Shown here in pieces: positions 1-7,851 of a stretch of DNA of 58,141 nt. The stretch's first letter is position 1; every line of letters begins with the position of its first letter. The stretch lies in IMG/VR virus record IMGVR_UViG_3300047472_000456, positions 1 to 58,141 of that record; one strand, 5' to 3'. Source of the DNA: a virus. Below the pieces are notes generated by a model. The model had not been told where the DNA came from, ran no database searches, and worked only from the letters and a program-made list of their open reading frames with translations. The position numbers were made by a program, and so were the translations under genes.

Positions 1-1245
1 ATGGCCAAGCGAGGAGCGAATCTGCTTAGCGATATGCAGATTCGTCGGTGGGTGGCGGCCGGTGAGGCCATGGCCAAGTCGGACGGAGCGGGACTGACAT
101 TTACCTTGTCGAAGGCCGGCACGGCTTCTTGGATTTTACGGTATATGCGTGAGGGGCGCGCAAGAGAGCTGACCTTAGGGAACTACCCTGATCTTAGTTT
201 GGCAGCCGCGCGAAAACTAGCCAGTGAGCATAGGGTGTCTGTCGATAAAGGACAGGATCCTGCGGCGCAGAAACGTACGGAGCGAATGAGGCTCCGCAGC
301 TCTTGGACAGTTCGTCGTCTGGCGGACGATCTGAGCACAAAGGTGCTGAGCGCTGGCAAGCTTGCGACCGGCACCGTGAAGGCAAAGCGCTGGGATCTTG
401 AGAAAGTGATACTGCCTCGCCTGGGCGCGCACGAGGTAGCAGCAGTGTCTCCCGAAGCGATAGTCGACATGCTTGAACGTTCGGGCCGCAGTTGGATTAT
501 GCAGAAGCGCATCCTGGCGACCACGTCTCAGCTTTTCGATCACGCAATTGGGCGCCAATTGATCAAAGTCAACCCGGCCGTCGGCATCAGAATCACAGCG
601 CTTATCGGCCCCCGTCCTGCAATACGGAAACGGGTTATGCTCCAGGAAAGCGAATTACGGAACCTGCTTGCGTCGATTCATGGACTCGGAGCCGAAAATG
701 CCTTGGCGCTAAAAATTATGCTGGCCACGTGTGTGCGAACTGTAGAGCTTGCGAAAGCCCGCTGGGAGCATGTCGACTTTGAAAAAGGCTCTTGGTTCGT
801 TCCCGACGAATCGGTAAAAACACGTGTCGGATTCCTTGTTCCCATGACTCCAACGGTCGCGGCTTGGTTCCGATCCTTGAAGCATATGGCAGAGGACTCA
901 CCGTGGGTATTGCCCGCCCGCGATCTGCGGCGTGAGGGACAGCATGTGGGCCGATCGACTCTATCGGCCGCTCTGTATCGAGCATTTGAACGCGGCGACT
1001 TAGACACCCGGAGGTTCACGCCCCACGATACCCGCAGCACGGCCAAAGGGCATATGCGAAATCTAGGCGTGTCCCGAGAGATTTCGGAGCTCGCATTGAA
1101 CCATACCCTGAAAGGGATGGAAGGAATTTACGATGTTCGTGAGGAGATCCCAGAGCGTCGCCAAGCTCTGGAGCTATGGGCGGCGTTCATCGCCGCTTGC
1201 GAACACGGCAAGTCTTGGGATGGCAATCCGCCGCAGCCAGCATGA
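1..1245 (+). CDS. int: Tyrosine-recombinase phage integrase
   Basis: This 414-residue protein catalyses site-specific integration and excision of the prophage. Residues about 5-95 resemble the Arm-type DNA-binding domain (DUF4102) of P4-like integrases. A core-binding segment follows at about 100-200, then the catalytic domain. The catalytic residues visible are R246 (in CVRTVELAKARW), the H342-D-T-R345 box, H368 and the probable nucleophile Y377. The ATG is the first base of the window, so an upstream start cannot be excluded. The gene reads into the phage genome, as expected next to an attachment site, but no direct repeat for attL was identified. Confidence 0.95.
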   Translation: MAKRGANLLSDMQIRRWVAAGEAMAKSDGAGLTFTLSKAGTASWILRYMREGRARELTLGNYPDLSLAAARKLASEHRVSVDKGQDPAAQKRTERMRLRSSWTVRRLADDLSTKVLSAGKLATGTVKAKRWDLEKVILPRLGAHEVAAVSPEAIVDMLERSGRSWIMQKRILATTSQLFDHAIGRQLIKVNPAVGIRITALIGPRPAIRKRVMLQESELRNLLASIHGLGAENALALKIMLATCVRTVELAKARWEHVDFEKGSWFVPDESVKTRVGFLVPMTPTVAAWFRSLKHMAEDSPWVLPARDLRREGQHVGRSTLSAALYRAFERGDLDTRRFTPHDTRSTAKGHMRNLGVSREISELALNHTLKGMEGIYDVREEIPERRQALELWAAFIAACEHGKSWDGNPPQPA

Positions 1246-1254
1246 GCAGTTCTC

Positions 1255-1572
1255 TCAACTCTTCGGCGCTGGGTCCGCGCCGGAATCTTCGTCGCCACGA
1301 GGTGCCGGCGGCTTCAGTACGTGCCCAGGCAGCCGCAGGAACTCCAGCACGCAGGGCTCGTCCTTGATTTCGTCTCTTAGCGCATCAAGGATGACGCCTG
1401 GGCCGCCGCCTATACTGGTAATCGATCGCTGCAACTGGTCTGCTCGCACGATGTGAGCGCGGAGACGATGGACCTCCCAGAGCAGTGCCATTACGTCGGG
1501 CGACTGGCGGTTGCGGTCTTGAATTTCGCGGAGCTGCGCCCTCGTGAGCGGCGGTGGTCTGGATTTCATCAT
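1255..1572 (-). CDS. Small phage protein, LexA-box-adjacent
   Basis: This 105-residue ORF ends convergently with the integrase 10 bp away. Its N-terminal half is charged and helical (LTRAQLREIQDRNRQSPDV), and the C-terminus is proline-rich. I do not recognise a catalytic domain. The start ATG lies 6 bp from a perfect LexA-type box, so SOS control is likely. No clear ribosome-binding site precedes the start. The helix-rich composition makes it a plausible real gene, but its function is unknown. Confidence 0.6.
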   Translation of the reverse strand: MMKSRPPPLTRAQLREIQDRNRQSPDVMALLWEVHRLRAHIVRADQLQRSITSIGGGPGVILDALRDEIKDEPCVLEFLRLPGHVLKPPAPRGDEDSGADPAPKS

Positions 1573-1577
1573 AGAAA

Positions 1578-1597
1578 TACTGTGCTTTTATACAGTA
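1578..1597. promoter_or_regulatory. LexA (SOS) box
   Basis: The sequence TACTGTGCTTTTATACAGTA has CTGT and ACAG separated by exactly 8 bp, with symmetric TA flanks. This fits the CTGT-N8-ACAG LexA consensus of Gram-negative bacteria perfectly. It lies between the divergent starts at 1572 (minus) and 1605 (plus), so either or both genes could be SOS-controlled. Binding itself is inferred. Confidence 0.7.
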
Positions 1598-1604
1598 TAT
1601 CAGT

Positions 1605-1850
1605 ATGAGGTCCGACAACCGCCCGCGCTTTCCGCTGCCGTATTCTGGCTGGATGAAACCCCGGACCGATCTTGCGACCGCCAGTCGCGTAGACCTGACA
1701 CTTCTTCTGCTGCCTGCCATCGGATGGCTTGCCGCATCGTGCACCCTGGCGGCGAGCGGCGTGCCGCTTGAAGTTGCTGCGCGTGTCCTTGCCATGCCCG
1801 CCGAGCCGCGGCGGCGCCCACTTAAGCTGCAGCCAGCATCTCGGGCGTGA
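1605..1850 (+). CDS. Small hypothetical protein, RVL..P..RR tail
   Basis: This 81-residue ORF starts 8 bp after the LexA box. An alternative ATG at 1653 would skip the first 16 residues. The centre is hydrophobic (VDLTLLLLPAIGWLAASCTL), followed by GVPLEVAARVLAMPAEPRRR. The ORF at 3077-3316 has a similar ending (RVLTSPRKRR), which suggests a small protein family. It overlaps the tail of the minus-strand phosphoesterase by 29 bp. No Shine-Dalgarno sequence is visible and the function is unknown. Confidence 0.45.
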   Translation: MRSDNRPRFPLPYSGWMKPRTDLATASRVDLTLLLLPAIGWLAASCTLAASGVPLEVAARVLAMPAEPRRRPLKLQPASRA

Positions 1851-3012
1851 CGGTGTTTCGGCACACCTGGCCAAACTCACTGTGGTAGGTGATCGCCGTA
1901 CACTGTCGCTCGCTCATCCAGCCGCCACGAGCGGCGTAAGCATCCCGAGCAACCAGAGTGGAATGCTGGACCACCGACATACCAGAGTGCTCCTTTTCCT
2001 CGAGGTGGTGCCGGTGTCCTGTGTGGGCATATCGCTTGGTCGTGACGCCCCAGACTTTCGGGAACTGAGAAGCGAACAGCAGTGGCAGCTGGTCGTTTTT
2101 CTTCAGGTGGCCATGGTGCCATGCGAGCATGGTCTCGCCGTGCTGGTAGACGTAGTACGGCAGCTCGGAGTCGATCACCTCGACCCGCGGCTCGTTCTCG
2201 TACAAGGCGCGGAACATCGCACGCAGCCATACCGAACTTGCCAGGTCATGGTTGCCCTCGGCGAGCAGCACGACGACTCGTTCGTGCTTCTGCAGGGCGA
2301 AGCCGATCACACGGCGCAGGATGCGGATGGCCGTCTGTACAACCTTCTGGAATCGACCGTCTTGGCTAAGAACGTGGCCAGAGGTGGGCGTACGCCCCTC
2401 GATCATGCCCATCCCATCACTGTGAAGGAAATCACCGAGTTGCGCGACGATGCCAGTCCGGGCCGGCGGGCTGGCATTGACCATGTGCTCGAAGCAGCCG
2501 ACCAGCGTGCGCTCGGCGATCGCCAGGTCCCAGTCCCCGTTGGGGTCTAGGTTCTCGCGGTGCCAGCACAGCGCCCCAACATGAGCGTCGGTCAGCGTGA
2601 AGACGTTTGCGAGCTTCGCATTCGTCAGGGACGGCGCCTTGACCGGTTTCGCTCGTGGCAGCTCTTCGGCCATCGCCAATGCCGCGGCGCGCATCATCTC
2701 TTCCAGCTGGGCAGCGTCCGCGCGAGTTTTCACCCACTGCATGACAGGCTGCCCATCCTTGTACAGTGTCGACGTCCCCTTCAGCATCTGGCCTAGCGCG
2801 ACAGGGTGCTGCAAGTCGTACTCAGGAGCGTAGCCGCGCGCGCTGGCGGATGCCTTCAGCCGGTTCATGGCATCCTGCACGGCATTCTTCGCCACGCCCA
2901 GGTCGCGCGCAGCGGCCCGCATGCTTCCGGCGCGCTCGATGGCTTCGATGTATTCAATCTGCCGCACGGTGGCGAACTCAATCAGCTTCGGGTCGATGAT
3001 GGTTTTGGTCAT
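1822..3012 (-). CDS. Metallophosphoesterase with N-terminal HTH
   Basis: This 396-residue protein belongs to the calcineurin-like phosphoesterase superfamily. The N-terminal ~60 residues look like a helix-turn-helix (GSMRAAARDLGVAKNAVQDAM). The phosphoesterase signatures follow in order: DAHVG (D-x-H), LGD, the GNHD box (LLAEGNHDLASS), WHHGHLK and HTGHRHH. It should be a metal-dependent nuclease or phosphodiesterase, with the HTH possibly guiding it to DNA. It lies downstream of Rz/Rz1 as the last leftward late gene. The substrate is not evident from sequence. Confidence 0.8.
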   Translation of the reverse strand: MTKTIIDPKLIEFATVRQIEYIEAIERAGSMRAAARDLGVAKNAVQDAMNRLKASASARGYAPEYDLQHPVALGQMLKGTSTLYKDGQPVMQWVKTRADAAQLEEMMRAAALAMAEELPRAKPVKAPSLTNAKLANVFTLTDAHVGALCWHRENLDPNGDWDLAIAERTLVGCFEHMVNASPPARTGIVAQLGDFLHSDGMGMIEGRTPTSGHVLSQDGRFQKVVQTAIRILRRVIGFALQKHERVVVLLAEGNHDLASSVWLRAMFRALYENEPRVEVIDSELPYYVYQHGETMLAWHHGHLKKNDQLPLLFASQFPKVWGVTTKRYAHTGHRHHLEEKEHSGMSVVQHSTLVARDAYAARGGWMSERQCTAITYHSEFGQVCRNTVTPEMLAAA

Positions 3013-3076
3013 TTAATTCCGGCAGTCACTTAATTGACGACGATCAACAGCCGCTTCCAAACTGGCAGCTAAATTG

Positions 3077-3316
3077 ATGTCTATGGAAAAACGTAAAGAT
3101 CGGCTAACAGCTTTGGTCATCGACGCCTCATTGACCACCTGCTCAACACATGGCGTCGAGATCGCCGCGCTGGCGATGGCGGAGTACGGAGTCGACTTCT
3201 CCACCATCCTTCGCGTGCTCACATCGCCGCGCAAGCGCCGCGGACCGGGCCAGCGGCGCTACGATGTGCCGACCGGCTACTGCGATGCGCCGGCTGCTGC
3301 GCTCACGGCGTCGTAG
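3077..3316 (+). CDS. Small hypothetical protein on the opposite strand
   Basis: This ORF of about 79 residues starts at ATG 3077 (or 3083) and runs against the late operon in the gap between the phosphoesterase and Rz. It overlaps the 3' end of Rz by 40 bp. The central part (STHGVEIAALAMAEYGVDFS then TILRVLTSPRKRR) is low in Arg until its basic tail and resembles the ending of the small ORF at 1605-1850. No clear ribosome-binding site is seen. A paralogous small-protein family is inferred from the shared tail only. Confidence 0.45.
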   Translation: MSMEKRKDRLTALVIDASLTTCSTHGVEIAALAMAEYGVDFSTILRVLTSPRKRRGPGQRRYDVPTGYCDAPAAALTAS

Positions 3317-3837
3317 GCTGCGATGCAGGCCTGGGCGGCGACGATGGCTTCGTTCCGGGTCGACCTCGCCCATTCAAGATCGCTTGCTGCTCGGGGATCG
3401 AGATCAGCGGTTGCTGGCTCGCCTCCCGGATCCAGGCCGGCAGCGGCGGCACCTTCAGCGTGTTCGGCTTGAGCAGGACGGCAGGTGCCGGTGATGGCGA
3501 CTGACAGCCTGCGGCGGCCAGCAGCAAGATCAGACTGCAGCGCGGTAGAAGTGGCTTTTTCATTGTCGAGGTCCGATTTGAGTTTGCTGACGCGCTCCAG
3601 AGCGACAGCGAGCTGGGCCTGCGCGGTGGCGATCCGGCCATTTATCTCTGCCAGGGCGGCACGGGCCTGCCGAGCGGTCTCTGCGTCGATTGCATCGCGG
3701 CGCACGGCTTCGATGCTGATGCCCAGGTTGATCAAGTGCGCGCGGTACGCCAGCGCGCCGGCGGCGGCCAGGATGCACAGCGCGGTAATTGCTACCCAGC
3801 GCGGCACGCCGAAGCGAGAAAGCAGCGCGCCGATCAT
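3277..3837 (-). CDS. Rz: Rz-like i-spanin
   Basis: This 186-residue inner-membrane spanin subunit disrupts the outer membrane in the last step of lysis. It has one N-terminal membrane segment (WVAITALCILAAAGALAYRA), then a long periplasmic coiled coil with Ala/Glu/Lys-rich heptads. The start at 3837 has GGAG six bases upstream and overlaps the previous stop (ATGA). An upstream in-frame ATG at 3849 is less well placed. The o-spanin Rz1 is encoded inside it in another frame. Gene order with endolysin and holin supports the assignment. Confidence 0.85.
   Translation of the reverse strand: MIGALLSRFGVPRWVAITALCILAAAGALAYRAHLINLGISIEAVRRDAIDAETARQARAALAEINGRIATAQAQLAVALERVSKLKSDLDNEKATSTALQSDLAAGRRRLSVAITGTCRPAQAEHAEGAAAAGLDPGGEPATADLDPRAASDLEWARSTRNEAIVAAQACIAAYDAVSAAAGASQ
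3303..3563 (-). CDS. Rz1: Rz1-like o-spanin lipoprotein, nested in Rz
   Basis: This 86-residue lipoprotein lies entirely within Rz in a different frame. It begins MKKPLLPRCSLILLLAAAGC, a signal peptide with a lipobox (LAAAGC), and continues Ser/Pro/Ala-rich, the usual composition of outer-membrane spanin subunits. The start ATG at 3563 is chosen because it places the signal sequence at the N-terminus. It would pair with the Rz C-terminus across the periplasm. Nested Rz/Rz1 genes are an established lambda-type arrangement. Confidence 0.8.
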   Translation of the reverse strand: MKKPLLPRCSLILLLAAAGCQSPSPAPAVLLKPNTLKVPPLPAWIREASQQPLISIPEQQAILNGRGRPGTKPSSPPRPASQPTTP

Positions 3838-4202
3838 TTCGCACTCCAATCCGGGAGATCGACAGTCTGGCCAGCGAGTTCATGCGTGCAGTCGCTCAGG
3901 AACTGGATTCGACCGTCGGTTACGAATGAGTGGCAGCAGGAGCATTCGAACGCATCGAGGTCTTCCGGATGTCGAGCCCGGTACGAGCACCAGCAATCCT
4001 TAGCGCCCTCTCCCGGGCTATAGTGGCCGCTCGTCACGAGGACTGACGGCGCAAACGTCGGAGCATCCGGGTTGCCGTTGTAGCTCCAGGATGGTCCGGC
4101 GCCCGCGCCGATGCCGATGATGTGAGCCTCGTCGCAGCCGGGACACCAGAACGCGATGTCACCGGCCGCCGTGCGGCGCAGCTTTTTCGAAAGCAGCTCC
4201 AT
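3834..4202 (-). CDS. DUF6527-like phage protein
   Basis: This protein of about 122 residues has the conserved pattern WCPGCDEAH, then WSYNGNPDAPTFAPSVLV, and further CWC, CSCCHSF and LSDCTHELAG segments. This matches a widespread phage family often annotated DUF6527 or, misleadingly, as ammonia monooxygenase. The multiple Cys/His pairs suggest zinc binding. It sits inside the lysis cassette with a TGATG overlap to the holin-like gene. The role in lysis, if any, is unknown. Confidence 0.75.
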   Translation of the reverse strand: MELLSKKLRRTAAGDIAFWCPGCDEAHIIGIGAGAGPSWSYNGNPDAPTFAPSVLVTSGHYSPGEGAKDCWCSYRARHPEDLDAFECSCCHSFVTDGRIQFLSDCTHELAGQTVDLPDWSAK

Positions 4203-4408
4203 CACTCAGTCACCTTTGGTGCGTCCGGGAAAACGATCTTCAGGAAGGCCGACACAATGCCGCCAAGGCCCGCAGCCTGCCCCCAATCCAGATCGGCGGC
4301 CCACTTCGCCCCGACCAGTGTCAGAAGAAAGCCGATTCCCTGCCAGGTCGACCGCTCGCTCAGGCGTTCAGCGAGGAATTCGAATGCGATACGGGCGCGT
4401 TGTTTCAT
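4202..4408 (-). CDS. Small holin-like membrane protein
   Basis: This 68-residue protein is the likely holin that releases the endolysin. It has a basic N-terminus (MKQRARIAFEF), a hydrophobic stretch (WQGIGFLLTLVGAKWAADL) and a second moderately hydrophobic helix (AAGLGGIVSAFLKIVF). The start at 4408 is chosen because GGAGG lies 9 bases upstream and it overlaps the endolysin stop by 4 bp. A longer in-frame ORF upstream is Arg/Pro-rich and rejected. The call rests on size, hydrophobicity and neighbours. Confidence 0.7.
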   Translation of the reverse strand: MKQRARIAFEFLAERLSERSTWQGIGFLLTLVGAKWAADLDWGQAAGLGGIVSAFLKIVFPDAPKVTE

Positions 4409-4884
4409 GCGAGTTTTCCTCCAGATTTCAGGTATGCCAGGCGCAGGTCGACCAGCTGGTTCTCGTGCTGCCCGTAACCGGCGCCGGGGAGCGACGCCCA
4501 GGTACGGCGGCACTTCATCACGGCGTCATCGAAGCGACCGGCCTCGATGTCAGCCAGCGCGCCGCGCTCGCGGATTTGCTGGATAGCGATCGCATCCTGG
4601 CTCGCTGGCGAGAAGTCGCGCAGGCCCAGCTGCTTCTTGTACGGGTCGAAGTAGCGCGCGAGGAGCTGGTAGCGGCCGGCAGCGGTCGATTTGATGCCCA
4701 GACGCGGCAGGTCGATCAGCTGTCGCGGATGGTCGGCGTAGCTGGCGAACAGCCGCGGATGGTCTGGCGTACTGCCAACCAGCACGTTGTAGCCGTTGTC
4801 TGAAGCCAGCAGCAGCCGGGCACCCAGCTCGCTCGTCGCAATCATGGCCAAGAAGGCCTTCATATTCGGCGAAATCGAAATCAT
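4405..4884 (-). CDS. R: Lambda R-type endolysin (GH104 transglycosylase)
   Basis: This 159-residue protein is colinear with lambda gpR, which cleaves peptidoglycan glycan strands by transglycosylation. Matching blocks include ATSELG with the catalytic Glu at residue 19, YNVLVGS, the STAAGRYQLL motif, KQLGLRDFSP.SQDAIA and WASLPGAGYGQ. There is no signal peptide, so export depends on a holin. The start at 4884 fits the family length and overlaps the upstream gene by 4 bp. This is one of the firmest assignments here. Confidence 0.93.
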   Translation of the reverse strand: MISISPNMKAFLAMIATSELGARLLLASDNGYNVLVGSTPDHPRLFASYADHPRQLIDLPRLGIKSTAAGRYQLLARYFDPYKKQLGLRDFSPASQDAIAIQQIRERGALADIEAGRFDDAVMKCRRTWASLPGAGYGQHENQLVDLRLAYLKSGGKLA

Positions 4885-5228
4885 TTCGTCACCGTCGTCT
4901 TGAAGGCCTGCCAGATCGCCAGGGCGAGCCAGCCGAAAGCCGCCAGCGTCCCCGCCTGGGCCAGTTTCAGCAGCGCCTCGCGGACCATCTTGTTGCGGAG
5001 CTCTCGCCACTCGATGACAGACTCGTGATAGCGGCGGTGGCCGTCGACGTCGTCCGCGGGGAAGCCAGCCAACAGTCGCGTGATGGCCGCCTCCTGCTTC
5101 GCACTCTTCGTGTTCAGCGCGTCGATGTGCGCCATCAGTTCGAGTTGGCCATCCCGCAGGTCAGAGACCAGTTGTGCAAGACCGGGGATGCCGAGGCGCG
5201 CCGCTTCTTGTTGCCAGAGTTGATTCAT
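4881..5228 (-). CDS. Coiled-coil protein with C-terminal membrane segment
   Basis: This 115-residue protein has a helical, charged body (residues about 1-85) and a C-terminal hydrophobic helix (AGTLAAFGWLALAIWQAF) with a short basic tail. It resembles the small tail-anchored proteins found next to phage holins and could be a second holin or an antiholin. It is the first gene after the tailspike terminator and overlaps the endolysin start by 4 bp. The function is inferred from position. Confidence 0.65.
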   Translation of the reverse strand: MNQLWQQEAARLGIPGLAQLVSDLRDGQLELMAHIDALNTKSAKQEAAITRLLAGFPADDVDGHRRYHESVIEWRELRNKMVREALLKLAQAGTLAAFGWLALAIWQAFKTTVTK

Positions 5229-5269
5229 CAGTTCAGGACCTTGTTTGTTTTTGCTGCGGAGGTGATACG

Positions 5270-5290
5270 AAAAAGCCGCCCGAGGGCGGC
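5270..5290 (-). terminator. Rho-independent terminator after tailspike
   Basis: A 7-bp GC stem (GCCGCCC / GGGCGGC) with a short apex is followed, in the leftward direction, by five T residues. It starts 6 bp after the tailspike stop and separates tail genes from the lysis cassette. Confidence 0.8.
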
Positions 5291-5295
5291 CTGTG

Positions 5296-7047
5296 TTATG
5301 CGTCGACCAGGTCGAGCATCAGCGGCGCGAATGGCACGCCCTTTCGGAAGATCATGTCGAGTAGCGGCGAGCCGGCAAGCGCGGCAAACGTATCGTCGAC
5401 CAGGGCGGCCGCCGTCTTGTCGCCAGTCCCGCCGGTCGACAGCAGCGCCGGCGTGGGCGTGCCGTTGCCGTCCATCGTCAGATTGCCGATTTGCTTCGGG
5501 ATAGACGGGTCGTAGCAGTTGTCATGGACCGCCGCAGCGCTGGCGGCGGTGATGGCGTAGACCGTCTGCCGCTTGAACACGTTGCCGAAAATTTCAACAT
5601 TCGAGCTGGTGCCGTCGAAGCGAACCGCCCCGGTGCCGCCAATGATCACGTTGTAGGCGATGACCGTCCGCGAGCCGAGAGTTTTCGACGTGCTGATGGC
5701 TGCGCAACCGGTCAGAACCGGCGTGGTCCGGCGGTTCCGGTAGCTGCCGAGGCCACAGTCGATGATGAAGTTCCCGATGATCATGTGACCGCCGGTGTCC
5801 GCCGGCGCCGTCGTGCCGCCGTAGAACTGGATCGCGTTGCCTTCCGTGCCGCGAATGAGGTTGCCGTACACCTGACAGCCGCTCGTCGCATCGTCCAGGC
5901 CAATGCCAACGCCCTCGGTGATGTTGTCGAGCGGGCCGCCCCAGTTCTTGGCGTAGCTGCAGTCGTTGAAGCGCACCACTTGGCCAACGCAGGCATTGAG
6001 CTTACTGCCGGCCGACAGCTCGATCCCGCGCCCGTAGAACGGAGCCAGGTTGCGACCGGCCCAGCGGCATTTGTTCCACTCGATCAGGCACCCGCTCGAC
6101 GGGTGCGCTGCGTTACCGGTGACGTGCACACCGAAGCTGCCGTTGTAATCCAGCTTGTTGTGGTGGGCCCAGACGTTGCTCGAGGTGTACAGGAACACGC
6201 CGTCGACCAGGTTCGCGACATCGTTGCCAGACACGATGATCGTTGCCGCATCGGTACCGGTCGGGCCAAATAGGCTTTCTCCGTTCGCCCAGCCGATGTA
6301 GATGCCGGCCTTGTCGGCGTGCGGCGACGGCACGCCGCTTGCAGTCCGGATCCTGTTGTTTGTCACCCGCAGGCTCGTGATCGGCGCCGCGGCCGACACC
6401 TTGATCACGTGTGCGCCGGCCGGCCCGCCGTCTCCGACGACGATGTCGTTACCGTCGATGATGTTGTCGTCGAGAGCCAGGCTGCCGGCCAGCACGATGG
6501 CATTGATCGAAGCCGTCGACGTGCTCGCCGTCGCGCAGCGGATCTTGTTGCGCAGGATCCGCACACGGCTGCACTTCTCCCCGTAGAGCGCTGTCAGGTT
6601 CGTCGTCAGCGTGCAGTCGGAGATCTCAACGTCGCTCCCCAGCCACATGATCGGCGTGTCGCTGGCGATGCTCGACCGCTCGCATCGCAAATCGACGTCG
6701 GACCACCTCATGAAGGTCTTCGGGCCGTTGAGCGTGCCGGGCATGATGACGTCGCCGACTCCGATGATCGGTTGCGGTAGCAACCAACTCCCGGCATCCC
6801 CATATGACGTCACCGTGGTCACGCTGCCGCTTGCGCCGCTCGTCAGGCTCGGAAACGTCCCGCTGAACCAGGTTCCGCGCTTCTGCTTGTAGACCACGCC
6901 GGCGCCCGTCGGTACGCTCGCCCAGGTGTTGTAGGGGCTGGCCAGCGAACCGTTGCCGTTGATGAGCGCACTCGGGTCGATATAGACCACCGTTCCCGTC
7001 GGAACGGTAGCATCCGGGCTGCTCACACCATCATTCGGATCTGCCAT
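5296..7047 (-). CDS. Right-handed beta-helix tailspike
   Basis: This 583-residue protein has a short N-terminal region. A long parallel beta-helix follows from about residue 75 to 530, rich in N/G/D turns and repeating coils such as IIDGNDIVVGD, NNRIRTASG and VIAYNVIIGG. This is the pectate-lyase-like fold of tailspikes that bind and often cleave capsule or O-antigen. It lies last in the tail module, where receptor-binding proteins are usual. The enzymatic specificity cannot be read from sequence. Its start overlaps the end of the preceding ORF, just after an intrinsic terminator. Confidence 0.8.
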   Translation of the reverse strand: MADPNDGVSSPDATVPTGTVVYIDPSALINGNGSLASPYNTWASVPTGAGVVYKQKRGTWFSGTFPSLTSGASGSVTTVTSYGDAGSWLLPQPIIGVGDVIMPGTLNGPKTFMRWSDVDLRCERSSIASDTPIMWLGSDVEISDCTLTTNLTALYGEKCSRVRILRNKIRCATASTSTASINAIVLAGSLALDDNIIDGNDIVVGDGGPAGAHVIKVSAAAPITSLRVTNNRIRTASGVPSPHADKAGIYIGWANGESLFGPTGTDAATIIVSGNDVANLVDGVFLYTSSNVWAHHNKLDYNGSFGVHVTGNAAHPSSGCLIEWNKCRWAGRNLAPFYGRGIELSAGSKLNACVGQVVRFNDCSYAKNWGGPLDNITEGVGIGLDDATSGCQVYGNLIRGTEGNAIQFYGGTTAPADTGGHMIIGNFIIDCGLGSYRNRRTTPVLTGCAAISTSKTLGSRTVIAYNVIIGGTGAVRFDGTSSNVEIFGNVFKRQTVYAITAASAAAVHDNCYDPSIPKQIGNLTMDGNGTPTPALLSTGGTGDKTAAALVDDTFAALAGSPLLDMIFRKGVPFAPLMLDLVDA

Positions 7048-7330
7048 CGGTCACGTCCGGGCGTAAAAAAACCCGCTTGAGCGGGCTTGGTGGGTTGGTG
7101 TCGCGGTATTCCGCCGGGAGCTGAGATCGCGCCCATTCGGATTCGTACGCGGTCTTGCAGTGGTCTGTCTGCCAGAAGAACAGCTGGTCGATGAGCGGCC
7201 GCATCCAGGCATACGGCCGTCGCGCTCGCAGGCGCCAGGACCGCGCGGAAATGGTCTCATCGGCGTAACCGCCGAGGATCGCATTCGCGAGCTGGTCAAC
7301 CGCGACAAGCACTTCGTGCAGGCGGCTCAC
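7031..7330 (-). CDS. Conserved phage hypothetical protein (GTG start)
   Basis: This 99-residue protein begins at GTG 7330, in a GTGA overlap with the upstream gene. The long upstream extension of the frame is Arg/Gly-rich shadow sequence. The core (VDQLANAILGGYADETISAR, then LIDQLFFWQTDHCKTAYESE and RSQLPAEYR) matches a small protein commonly found between tail fibre and lysis genes of tailed phages. The last ~20 codons run through a strong terminator hairpin and overlap the tailspike start by 17 bp. No biochemical role is known to me. Confidence 0.75.
   Translation of the reverse strand: MSRLHEVLVAVDQLANAILGGYADETISARSWRLRARRPYAWMRPLIDQLFFWQTDHCKTAYESEWARSQLPAEYRDTNPPSPLKRVFLRPDVTDGRSE
7065..7086 (-). 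terminator. Intrinsic terminator inside a 3' coding end
   Basis: The leftward transcript reads GCCCGCTCAAGCGGG followed by seven T. That is a 5-bp stem with a TCAA loop. It lies within the last codons of the 7031-7330 gene and 18 bp before the tailspike ATG. It should reduce read-through into the tailspike unless antitermination acts. Confidence 0.7.
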
Positions 7331-7842
7331 TCTGGCCACTCCAACTGCGGCAGCATCGCAGCAAGTTCCGGCAGCGTGGGCGCCGGCACCTCGCCGCTTT
7401 TCACTTTCGCCATGAGGTCGTAGCCGAAGGCCCAGAACTCGTCGCGCCACTTCACGCCGGCCTGGCCCTCGGCCGCAAACTTCGAGATGGTCGAGGTCGC
7501 ATAGGTGCAGAGCGAAATGATGCCGTCGTAGCGGCGCTCGCGAGCCTTTGCGTCGAGGATGCTTTGCATGAACTGCTCGCATTCCTCTTCGCTCACACCG
7601 GGCGGGAGTGGGAGTTGGCGCACATCCCAGGCCGGGAGCCATTCACCCGCCTCCGACTGCTTGAAACCGGTCAATACCGCCTCCTGACCATCGGCCACCG
7701 GCGGCGCGACTGGTTCGGGCACCTCGACAATTCCCACCTCGAGGCGTGCTTCGGTATCGAGGAACCAATTAGCCGGGTATTGAATTTCACCCAAGACCAA
7801 AGGGGCGAGCAGATTCAGCACCTGCCCTTCGTAGATGAACAT
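7327..7842 (-). CDS. Tail fibre assembly-like protein
   Basis: This 171-residue protein ends with a helical block (YDGIISLCTYATSTISKFAA ... GVKWRDEFWAFGYDLMAKVK) and a Pro-rich tail ending LPQLEWPE. That architecture is typical of tail fibre assembly/DUF4376-like proteins encoded beside receptor-binding proteins. The N-terminal half is less conserved. It lies between a beta-rich tail protein and the small 7031-7330 gene. The role as chaperone or fibre cap is inferred from family resemblance and position. Confidence 0.65.
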   Translation of the reverse strand: MFIYEGQVLNLLAPLVLGEIQYPANWFLDTEARLEVGIVEVPEPVAPPVADGQEAVLTGFKQSEAGEWLPAWDVRQLPLPPGVSEEECEQFMQSILDAKARERRYDGIISLCTYATSTISKFAAEGQAGVKWRDEFWAFGYDLMAKVKSGEVPAPTLPELAAMLPQLEWPE

Positions 7843-7851
7843 GGGAGCTCC

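Noticed and set aside
1-60. Possible attL near the integrase
   Set aside because: The window begins at the integrase ATG and the other prophage end is not included, so no repeat pair can be compared.
1729-2550. A 273-codon plus-strand frame
   Set aside because: It lies opposite the metallophosphoesterase with its GNHD box, and its sequence is low-complexity shadow.
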